From: Deinococcus psychrotolerans
Lineage (GTDB): Bacteria > Deinococcota > Deinococci > Deinococcales > Deinococcaceae
Reading direction: 5' to 3'
Assembly (NCBI RefSeq): GCF_003860465.1
Contig: NZ_CP034183.1
Location: 62,001-126,000, forward strand
DNA: 64,000 nt
The notes under the pieces are model-generated. The model worked only from the letters and a program-made list of their open reading frames with translations, made no database searches and was not told where the DNA came from. Made by a program: the position numbers and the translations under genes. Of this stretch, positions 57,521 through 64,000 are shown one piece after another (within the stretch, counting starts at the first letter, position 1; every line of letters starts with the position of its first letter).

Positions 57521-57913
57521 CTAAAAAACGTTCCACCCGCTGTTGTATTCGGGACAGGCCATATTCCAGATGCTCTGGCTGAGCAGCGCGTTGCTGACTG
57601 AGATGACTGTGCCGCTGCCGCGATTGACCGAAGTGACGCCGCTCGGGGCTTTGACGCTGAGGAGGCAAGCCGGATTGGCCGAATCTTTGCCGAATTGCAC
57701 GGTACTGCGAACAGCGTTGGCCCGCACATATAAAATCTCTTTGAAATTCACGAGGTAGCTGCGCGAAGCTGTATCGGTGGATGAGGGGGTCTGTACCGCC
57801 GAGCACTCCGTTCCGCAGCGCTGAACAGCCACGCTTTGGCCGCTCAGCACAGGCGCGGTTGGTATGGTTCCACAAGCCACCAGCATCAGCGGCAATACCA
57901 TGAATTTTTTCAC
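57521..57913 (-). CDS. Small predicted lipoprotein
   Basis: 130 residues. A leader with lipobox VAC-G (Cys14, MKKFMVLPLMLVACGT) suggests lipid anchoring. Several Cys (RCGTEC, ACLLS, MACPEY) may pair. The mature part is strand-rich with RSYLVNFKEILYVRANAVRS. Not recognised. It is convergent with the DUF4258 gene 9 bases away. Confidence 0.62.
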   Translation of the reverse strand: MKKFMVLPLMLVACGTIPTAPVLSGQSVAVQRCGTECSAVQTPSSTDTASRSYLVNFKEILYVRANAVRSTVQFGKDSANPACLLSVKAPSGVTSVNRGSGTVISVSNALLSQSIWNMACPEYNSGWNVF

Positions 57914-58164
57914 ATCCTCATCATGACAAGATTGTGGGAGTTTTGTCAGAGTGGTGCCGTCACGATAAAGGGCTACTTTCTTTAATGGAAAATGTGAAAA
58001 AGCCCACGTAGACCTCCTTCTCCACCCGCCGGGTCGAAAGTATGGGATCTGCCCTCCCCAATAGATTAAGATTATTTAAATGTCTTGCGGCCATGTTTTC
58101 GTCCAGTCGCAGAGCAAAAGCGGCCTTACTACTCGCTCCAAAGCGCTGACCTCTTCTGCGACGC
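57914..58164. other. Intergenic region upstream of rsmB
   Basis: About 250 bases between divergent genes, partly AT-rich (around 58060-58080). Nothing recognisable apart from the TATGCT box of rsmB at 58165-58170. Confidence 0.4.
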
Positions 58165-58176
58165 TATGCTGAGCAG

Positions 58177-59406
58177 ATGACTGCTGCTTCCCCCAATCCT
58201 GCCCGCGAGGTGGCCCTCCGGGTGCTGACCCGCGTGCTCGGCGGCGCTTACGCCTCCGCCGAGCTTGACCGTGAACTCAAACGCGCCCATTTGGCGGGCC
58301 GCGACTCGGGCCTGGCCACCCAACTGGTCTACGGCACCCTGCGCCACTACCGGCGGCTCAACGCCGCGCTGACACCGCTGCTTCAGGAAAGCACCCGCGA
58401 CAGCACCCGCGCCGTGTTGCTGGCCGGAGCGTACGAAAAATTCGTGCTGGAAACGCCGGTTCACGCTGTGGTCAACGAGTACGTGGACTTGGCACGCGGC
58501 GGCTTCGGCCCGCCCGGACTGGTCAACGCGGTGCTGCGGCGCTTGGAGCGGCTACCCAATGTCTCGGCTTTGCCCGAATGGTTGGAAGCCGAGCTGCAGG
58601 ACGCTTACGGTTCACAGGCGCGGGCGGTGCAGGAGAGCTTGCTCGAACCTCAACCGCTCTGGCTGCGGCTGACGCCTGAAGGTGTGGGTGCCCTGCGCGG
58701 CGAGGGCAGCGAAGTGGAAGAGGGTTACGGCGACGTTTACCGCGTCTCACTTTCACGGCCTCTGGGCGTCACCTCGGCGTTTAAGAGTGGCTGGGCGCAG
58801 CCTATCAATCCGGCGAGCTTCGCTTGTGTGCTGGCCCTCGGTGAAGTGGAGGGCGTGCGGGTGCTGGACTTGGCCGGCGGCGCGGGCGTTAAGGCGGCCA
58901 TGCTGGCTTCCAGGGGCGCACAAGTCACCAGCGTCGATGCCAACGAGAAGAAGGCACGCCCAGCGCGGCAAAATATGGGTAGGCTGCACCTCAAAGCCGA
59001 GTTTTTGACCGCAGATTTGACTCGGACCCCTTCCGATCTGGCCCCCGCCCAACTGGTCTTGCTGGACGCGCCTTGCAGCGGCAGCGGCACCCTGCGTGCT
59101 CACCCCGAAATCGCTTTGCGCCTGACCGAGCAGACCGTTAGCGAACTGGCCGAGCTGCAAGCCAAGCTTCTCCGTGCCTGTGCGCCGCTGGTGGCACCGG
59201 GCGGCACACTCGTCTACAGCGTGTGCAGCATCAGTGCCTCCGAGGGGCCAGCGCAAATGCAGCGCTTCTTGGCCGATCATCCTGACTTCGCGCCCGCCCC
59301 GCTGCCGGACTTGCTGGTGCCCGTAACTGAGCGGGGTGCAGGCGTCCTGACCATGATGCAGGGCGGCATAGATGGCTTTTATATCGCCCGGTTGCAGCGG
59401 CGTTAA
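58177..59406 (+). CDS. rsmB: 16S rRNA (cytosine-967-C5) methyltransferase
   Basis: 409 residues. The N-terminal NusB-like RNA-binding part ([40 protein letters not shown]) precedes an RsmB/NOP methyltransferase domain. [20 protein letters not shown] is the SAM site, [18 protein letters not shown] carries one Cys and YSVCSIS the catalytic Cys. TATGCT lies 6 bases before the ATG. The end meets sucD across a strong hairpin. Confidence 0.94.
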   Translation: MTAASPNPAREVALRVLTRVLGGAYASAELDRELKRAHLAGRDSGLATQLVYGTLRHYRRLNAALTPLLQESTRDSTRAVLLAGAYEKFVLETPVHAVVNEYVDLARGGFGPPGLVNAVLRRLERLPNVSALPEWLEAELQDAYGSQARAVQESLLEPQPLWLRLTPEGVGALRGEGSEVEEGYGDVYRVSLSRPLGVTSAFKSGWAQPINPASFACVLALGEVEGVRVLDLAGGAGVKAAMLASRGAQVTSVDANEKKARPARQNMGRLHLKAEFLTADLTRTPSDLAPAQLVLLDAPCSGSGTLRAHPEIALRLTEQTVSELAELQAKLLRACAPLVAPGGTLVYSVCSISASEGPAQMQRFLADHPDFAPAPLPDLLVPVTERGAGVLTMMQGGIDGFYIARLQRR

Positions 59407-59520
59407 GCGGGGGTATCGACAGGAGCCACGTTTCAAGCCTCCGCCTTGCGCTTTTGGCTCTGTGTTGACGGGCCTGCCCTCGACGCGGAGCAGAAGTTTG
59501 ATTGTCAGCACTCAGCAACA

Positions 59521-59552
59521 AAAAAAGTCGCCTCGCGGGGCGACTTTTTTTT
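59521..59552. terminator. Bidirectional terminator between rsmB and sucD
   Basis: 12-base arms (59521-59532 with 59539-59550) with A-run and T-run ends. It works as a terminator on either strand. Confidence 0.88.
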
Positions 59553-59564
59553 GACCTGAAGTTC

Positions 59565-60470
59565 TTACTTGTTCAGCACTTTCTTGACCAGCTCGATGAT
59601 CTCCGGCATGGTGTCGGCCACCGGCACATTGGCATCCTTAAAGGCGGCCAGCTTGCTTTCCGGCGTGCCGACGTTGCCCATGATGATGGCTCCGGCGTGG
59701 CCCATCCGCTTGCCGGCTGGGGCGCTGCGGCCCGAAATGAACGCGACGACCGGCTTTTTCATGTTGTGCTTGATGTACTCGGCGGCGGCTTCCTCGTCGG
59801 CTCCACCGATCTCACCGATAACGACGATGGCGTCGGTGTCGGGGTCGGCTTCAAAGAGGGGCAGCACGTCGGCAAAGGTCGTGCCGATCACCGGGTCGCC
59901 GCCGATGCCAACGGTGGTGGAAGTGCCGAGTCCGGCCAGTTGCAGCAGCTTGCCCGCTTCGTAGGTCAGCGTGCCGGAGCGCGAGATCAGGCCAATTCGG
60001 CCCTTCTCGGCGTAGATGCTGTTGGGCATGATGCCGATTTTGCACTCGCCGCTGCTGATCAGGCCGGGGCAGTTGCCGCCGATGAGCCGCACGCCTTTAC
60101 CGCCTTCTTCACGGCTGGCGTGATCGAGCGCCTTGACTTCCTGCACCGCTTTCATCATGTCCACGGTGGGCACGCCCTCGGTGATCAAAATGACCAGTGG
60201 CACGCCTGCGTGGGCCGATTCCAGCACCGCGTCGGCGGCTCCGGCGGGCGGCACGAAGATGATGCTGGCGTCGACCTGGTGGTTGCTGACGGCCTCGCCC
60301 ACGCTGTTGTAGATGGGAAGGCCTTCGTGGGTCTGTCCGCCCTTACCGGGGGTCACGCCGGCCACGACTTTAGTGCCGAATTCGCGCATGGCTTTGGTGT
60401 GGTTTGCGCCCTCGCGTCCGGTCATGCCGACGACGATCACGTGGGTATCTTTATTAACGAGGATGCTCAT
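59565..60470 (-). CDS. sucD: Succinyl-CoA ligase alpha subunit
   Basis: 301 residues: [28 protein letters not shown] for CoA binding, [26 protein letters not shown]-like [15 protein letters not shown], and the phosphorylated His in [10 protein letters not shown]. With SucC it makes succinate and ATP or GTP in the TCA cycle. Its start overlaps the sucC stop by 4 bases. Confidence 0.96.
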   Translation of the reverse strand: MSILVNKDTHVIVVGMTGREGANHTKAMREFGTKVVAGVTPGKGGQTHEGLPIYNSVGEAVSNHQVDASIIFVPPAGAADAVLESAHAGVPLVILITEGVPTVDMMKAVQEVKALDHASREEGGKGVRLIGGNCPGLISSGECKIGIMPNSIYAEKGRIGLISRSGTLTYEAGKLLQLAGLGTSTTVGIGGDPVIGTTFADVLPLFEADPDTDAIVVIGEIGGADEEAAAEYIKHNMKKPVVAFISGRSAPAGKRMGHAGAIIMGNVGTPESKLAAFKDANVPVADTMPEIIELVKKVLNK

Positions 60471-61645
60471 TTCTTGTCTCCGGCAGTGTTGGCGTCTGCT
60501 TTGTTGGCATCGGCGGCAGCGGCTTCAGCGGCTTGGAACATATCGGGGTACATCTGAATGAGGGGGCTGTTGACTTCGGCCAGCAGCGCTTTGGCTTCGG
60601 TTTCGGCGGTTCCGGCGATGCGCATGCGTACCGGCTTGGTCAAAATGCCTTCGTTCAGCGCCTGAATCACGCCTTTGGCCACTTCGTCGGCGCGGGTGAT
60701 ACCGCCGAAAATGTTGATGAAGATGGCTTTGACGTCGCTGTCTTTGCTGACCAGTTTGACGGCGTTGTAGACGATCTCGGCTTTTGCGCCGCCGCCGATG
60801 TCGAGGAAGTTGGCGGGCTTGGCTCCGGCGCGGTTGACCACGTCCAGAGAAGTCATCACGATGCCTGCGCCGTTGCCCAACACGCCCACGTTGCCGTTAT
60901 CCAGCTTGACGTAAGCAAAGCCGTACTTGGCCGCTTCGATTTCCAAGGGGTGCTCGGCTTCGGTTTCGCGCCAGCTCAGTAAATCTTGGTGGCGGTACAT
61001 GGCGTTGTCGTCGATCTCGAACTTGGTGTCGAGCGCCAGGGGCGTGCCGTCGGCGTCGATGAACAGCGGGTTGATTTCCACCAACACGGCGTCGCGCTCC
61101 AGAGCGGCCTTGCTCATTTTGACCATCATGTCGGCAATTTTGTTGAGGTTGCCCTTGAATCCGGCTTTGATGGCGACTTCGCGGGCCTCGTAAGGGCGCA
61201 GGCCCGTCACGGGATCGACGCGGTGGTGAATGATCTTTTCGGGCGTGGCCGCCGCGACTTCTTCAATTTCCACGCCGCCCTCGGCGGAAGCCATCAAGGT
61301 GAAACTCTGCACGTTGCGGTCAACAATCATGCCGACGTAGTATTCCACGCCCGCGTCGATGTCCACCGCTTTGGTGACGAGCACTTTGTTGACGGTCAGG
61401 CCTTTGATGTCCATGCCCAGAATCTTCTCGGCGTTTTCAAAAGCCTTGTCGATGGTGGGGCTGAACTTGACGCCGCCGGCTTTACCGCGCCCGCCAACGT
61501 GGACTTGCGCCTTAACCACGACCGGCTGGCCGTACTCGCGGGCAATCGTGCGCACTTCGTCGGGGGTGTAGGCCACTTTGCCGTCCTGCACGTTGACGCC
61601 GAACTGACGCAGAATTTCCTTGCCTTGGTATTCGTGAAGTTTCAC
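60467..61645 (-). CDS. sucC: Succinyl-CoA ligase (ADP-forming) beta subunit
   Basis: 392 residues: an ATP-grasp domain ([37 protein letters not shown]) and a flavodoxin-like C-terminal half with [14 protein letters not shown] and [15 protein letters not shown]. An Ala/Asp-rich tail (about 375-392) extends beyond the usual end. First gene of the sucCD operon; AAGGAG lies 7 bases before the ATG. Confidence 0.96.
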   Translation of the reverse strand: MKLHEYQGKEILRQFGVNVQDGKVAYTPDEVRTIAREYGQPVVVKAQVHVGGRGKAGGVKFSPTIDKAFENAEKILGMDIKGLTVNKVLVTKAVDIDAGVEYYVGMIVDRNVQSFTLMASAEGGVEIEEVAAATPEKIIHHRVDPVTGLRPYEAREVAIKAGFKGNLNKIADMMVKMSKAALERDAVLVEINPLFIDADGTPLALDTKFEIDDNAMYRHQDLLSWRETEAEHPLEIEAAKYGFAYVKLDNGNVGVLGNGAGIVMTSLDVVNRAGAKPANFLDIGGGAKAEIVYNAVKLVSKDSDVKAIFINIFGGITRADEVAKGVIQALNEGILTKPVRMRIAGTAETEAKALLAEVNSPLIQMYPDMFQAAEAAAADANKADANTAGDKK

Positions 61646-61789
61646 TGTGACTCCTTTTCAAAAAAAAGTTGGTCAAGAAGGGTGGGCGGCTTTAAGCTGC
61701 GCCGCTTGGGGTCGTTGCGGTGTGAGTTGTGCGGTACTGCTTTCCCGATATAGGAGTATACCCGCTGAGGCTGCCCTCTCATCTATAGC

Positions 61790-61838
61790 CCGCCTTGTTG
61801 TTCCTGACTCAAGAACAGGGTCAGGAACAACAAGGCGG
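61790..61838 (-). terminator. Perfect 19-bp hairpin after the ParA-type operon
   Basis: Arms 61790-61808 and 61820-61838 are exact complements with an 11-base loop. It lies 16 bases past the small partner gene and upstream of sucC. No long T-run follows, so it is a terminator by position and stem strength. Confidence 0.6.
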
Positions 61839-61853
61839 ACGCTTGGGCTGTCG

Positions 61854-62108
61854 CTAGTTTTCCTCGCTGTCCATCTCGGCACGGGTTTGCAGCCAAGCCG
61901 AGAGCAGTTCGTCCACCAACTCCGAAACGCTTTCGCCGCCTTCTTGCTTAACTTCCTTCCAAACCGCCCGCAGGATTTCTTTACGAACATAAACGATTTC
62001 CAGCGGTTCTGAACTGTTGGGGTCGGGCTTGGTTTTATCGTGTTTCTTTTTGGGACGGCTGCGTTTGCTGACTTTCTGGCCGTCCAGGTACCCGAAGCGG
62101 CCCGCCAT
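61854..62108 (-). CDS. Ribbon-helix-helix-like partner of ParA protein
   Basis: 84 residues. A basic N-terminal tail (KVSKRSRPKKKHDKTKPDP) is followed by EIVYVRKEILRAVWKEVKQE and SVSELVDELLSAWLQTRAEM, the strand-helix-helix layout of small DNA-binding segregation proteins. It starts 7 bases after the ParA-type gene. By analogy with plasmid systems it could be the centromere-binding partner; no ParB is seen here. A basic tail with arginine-like residues could also stimulate the ATPase. Confidence 0.65.
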   Translation of the reverse strand: MAGRFGYLDGQKVSKRSRPKKKHDKTKPDPNSSEPLEIVYVRKEILRAVWKEVKQEGGESVSELVDELLSAWLQTRAEMDSEEN

Positions 62109-62115
62109 CAGCGCC

Positions 62116-62727
62116 TCACAGCAGTTCCCGCGACAAGGTCACGATGTCGGCCCAAGCCTGCGCGGCCCTGTCACCCTGCACGTCTCTACACAGCACCCCG
62201 AGTTCGGCGGCCCGCACGTAAGCGGCGTATGAGCGCACCAAGGTGTTGCAGACGGTCACACCGCCTTCGCGCAGCTCCTCACGGGCTTCCAAGCCGGCCC
62301 TGCCCACCGGCGGCACGCGGTTGATCACCACGCGGGTGCGGCGGCGGGTTTGGGGGTCTTGGTGCAAAAAAGTCATCAGCTCGGCGGTGGCGTCGAGTTC
62401 CAGCATCGACACCCCGCTCGGCACCAAAATCAGATCGGCCCGCTCGCCCAGCGCCCGCAAATCTCTGCGTTTGGGGCGGCCCTCGGTGTCGATGACGATC
62501 ACGTCGGCTTCTCTCAGTTTCTTGGGCTTGACCTCTTCAGGTTCCAGCACCGGAAACGGCAGGCCCATCCCGCGTCTGGCCCAGCGCACCGCGCTGCCGA
62601 CCCGCCCGTCTTCGTCGATCAGCACGGCGCTCAAACCGCGTTCCTGAAAAGCGCCGGTCAGGTGGACGCTGAGGGTGCTTTTGCCCACCCCGCCTTTCTC
62701 GGAGGTCACGGCGATCACTTGCGGCAT
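62116..62727 (-). CDS. ParA family ATPase, small type
   Basis: 203 residues: IAVTSEKGGVGKSTLSVHLT (deviant Walker A with signature Lys), AVLIDEDGRVGSAVRWARRG, VIVIDTEGRP (Walker B-like), and VINRVPP. The short length, without an N-terminal HTH, matches ParA of type Ib or cargo-positioning (McdA-like) proteins. A second gene 7 bases downstream encodes its likely partner. Cargo (DNA, protein assemblies) unknown; no obvious centromere repeats were found nearby. Confidence 0.85.
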   Translation of the reverse strand: MPQVIAVTSEKGGVGKSTLSVHLTGAFQERGLSAVLIDEDGRVGSAVRWARRGMGLPFPVLEPEEVKPKKLREADVIVIDTEGRPKRRDLRALGERADLILVPSGVSMLELDATAELMTFLHQDPQTRRRTRVVINRVPPVGRAGLEAREELREGGVTVCNTLVRSYAAYVRAAELGVLCRDVQGDRAAQAWADIVTLSRELL

Positions 62728-62867
62728 TGGGTGTTCACCTGCTCGTCTTGCACGTTCTTCATGAAGCTCAGCCTAGCAGGGGAGGCAGGAGGGGATGTCA
62801 GGCCTTGATCGGCCCTTAGAACGGGCGGCATTACAGGCTTGGTCTTCCCACTCCCCGGCCCCCTTCT

Positions 62868-63956
62868 TCAGTAGGCGAACTCCACCCGCGCTGTTTCTGC
62901 GCCCTGCTCCAGCTTCAGCGCCCAGTTGCCGCTCATCCACAGCCGCGTCTGGCCACTGAGCTGATTGTCTTTGGTTTCCAGCGGTAGAGGCTGATCCGGC
63001 ATCGGGTGATCCAACATTTGTAGGGCGGCGCTGAGCTTGGGCAGAGCGGGCGTCAGCGTCAGCGCCGCGTCACCTGTTCCGCTGAGCACCAATTGCCCGC
63101 TGAGCGTTTGCTGGCCCAGCTTCACCGAAATCGGCACGGCCTGACGCTGAATAAGCGCGGTGCTCGGCGGCGGTGAAGTCGCCAGCGCCCCCGACAGGCC
63201 CAGTACGCTCAGCAGCAGCGCTGCTTCCAAGCAGAGTGGGAGCCATTTTGGGGCGCGAATGCTGAGTCTGGCGGCCACGGTCAGCCGCACCAACACCGCC
63301 GAAAGCAGCGCTAGTTCAATCAGGCCCAGCTTCAGCAGCAGCGTCACGCCCCAAGTGCTGCCCCACAGCGCAGGCCAGAGTGAGGCGAGTGGAATGTAGC
63401 CCAACACGGTGATGACGCCCGAAACGCTCAGCACGGCGAGGCACGACAAAGCCAGAGGTGTAAACCGGCGGGTGACGGCGGGGGAGAGCAAACGCCCCCG
63501 GAGCGCCCCCAGCGCAAACGCCAGCACGCCGCCCACCCAGATGGCTGCCGCTCCTGCGTGAAGCATATCCAGCAGCAGCCAGATGCCGCCGCGCTCGCCC
63601 GCGTGTCCAGCGTTGGAGGTGGCGTAGAGGACGATCAGGCCGCCCGCCCATTCCAGCCAGCGCCAATGTTGCAGGGCGGCGGCCAGCAGCACCGCTGCGC
63701 CGATGATTCGCACAAGGGCCGACTTGCCCGTGCGAGTGGAGGTCAGGAAGTCAGCCACGTCGCTGGGTGCGGTGAATCCCAGATCAACCAAAGTGCTGCC
63801 GACTTCCAGCCCTGCGCCGAGCACGATCAGGCCCGTGCCCAGCCCCAGCCACCACAGCGGCGCGTCCGAAAGCCGCCAGCGCCGCACCACCACGCCGCCG
63901 AGCAGCACGGCGAGGCCGCTGTAAGTCAGCAGCTTGGCGACTTCCAGCCAGCTCAC
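62868..63956 (-). CDS. CopD domain membrane protein
   Basis: 362 residues with about eight membrane segments in the first 270, then a soluble C-terminal part. The CopD core is visible (SNAGHAGERGGIWLLLDMLH then AGAAAIWVGGVLAFALGALR, with conserved His). The C-terminal 90 residues form a YcnI/CopC-like or FixH-like strand domain (PISVKLGQQTLSGQLVLSGT). It probably acts in copper uptake or delivery, as CopC precedes it. The gene reads away from the end of the window. Confidence 0.86.
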   Translation of the reverse strand: MSWLEVAKLLTYSGLAVLLGGVVVRRWRLSDAPLWWLGLGTGLIVLGAGLEVGSTLVDLGFTAPSDVADFLTSTRTGKSALVRIIGAAVLLAAALQHWRWLEWAGGLIVLYATSNAGHAGERGGIWLLLDMLHAGAAAIWVGGVLAFALGALRGRLLSPAVTRRFTPLALSCLAVLSVSGVITVLGYIPLASLWPALWGSTWGVTLLLKLGLIELALLSAVLVRLTVAARLSIRAPKWLPLCLEAALLLSVLGLSGALATSPPPSTALIQRQAVPISVKLGQQTLSGQLVLSGTGDAALTLTPALPKLSAALQMLDHPMPDQPLPLETKDNQLSGQTRLWMSGNWALKLEQGAETARVEFAY

Positions 63957-63964
63957 CTAGCGCC

Positions 63965-64000
63965 TCATTTGATGCTGAAGGTGGACTGCCCGCTGACCGG
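63965..64000 (-). CDS. C-terminal end of a CopC-like protein, start outside window
   Basis: Only the last 11 codons are in the window: PVSGQSTFSIK then TGA at 63965-63967. The ending HPVSGxxxFxVK is typical of CopC copper-binding periplasmic proteins, and the CopD-type gene begins 8 bases later on the same strand, the common copCD order. Identity rests on this short tail and context. Confidence 0.5.
   Translation of the reverse strand, partial: PVSGQSTFSIK

Noticed and set aside
61673..61990. 105-residue minus-strand frame across the hairpin at 61790
   Set aside because: It overlaps the ribbon-helix-helix-like gene in another frame and derives half its length from the inverted repeat.

Overview
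The window is a GC-rich bacterial chromosome segment that reads as Deinococcus (Deinococcota). The basis is the mix of recognisable genes with short intergenic gaps, and start codons that again and again sit 5 to 8 bases after a TANNNT -10 box. That is the leaderless-promoter layout described for Deinococcus. Species was not determined. No rRNA, tRNA or CRISPR array was seen.

Layout. 1-5100: the end of leuA, three related small membrane proteins with an ABM-type enzyme between two of them, a CrtC/AttH-like lipoprotein, and a YgeA-type racemase. 5100-19860: housekeeping genes (lysA, mnmA, ftsY, queA, oligopeptidase A, a soluble histidine kinase) and a short UvrA paralogue. A MITE-like element and a decayed AT-rich gene lie between mnmA and ftsY.

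19860-23760 is the accessory island. It holds a HigBA-type toxin-antitoxin pair with its own palindromic operator, a 50-bp decayed copy of the neighbouring ywbE-like gene, and an inverted-repeat element. Next comes a strikingly AT-rich two-gene operon of unknown function: a 308-residue soluble protein followed by a four-helix membrane protein. The island ends in a gene graveyard: two copies of a ribbon-helix-helix antitoxin (one broken), a transposase scrap, an orphan acidic small gene and a frameshifted pseudogene. The two-gene operon is the best candidate for an undescribed system, perhaps anti-phage.

23790-35850: mfd, glmU, tatAC, a chorismate mutase/DAHP synthase fusion, long-form hpf, ribF with a Nudix gene, ftsZ and a LysM-NlpC/P60 wall hydrolase. 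36140-43600: a phosphoesterase, deoD, then a proline-catabolism cluster (GntR regulator, proline dehydrogenase, unknown, P5C dehydrogenase) and a MarR-glyoxalase/dioxygenase pair. The last two have palindromic operators inside their own promoters.

43700-64000: recO, thymidine kinase, rpmE, mutS-mutL, a GAF-GAF-GGDEF cyclase, sodA, an RluD-type pseudouridine synthase, rsmB, sucCD, a chromosomal ParA with a tiny ribbon-helix-helix-like partner, and a CopD-type membrane protein preceded by the tail of what looks like CopC. DNA repair is well represented (mfd, mutS, mutL, recO, uvrA paralogue), as expected for this lineage. Convergent gene ends carry long, often perfect hairpins that probably work as bidirectional terminators.
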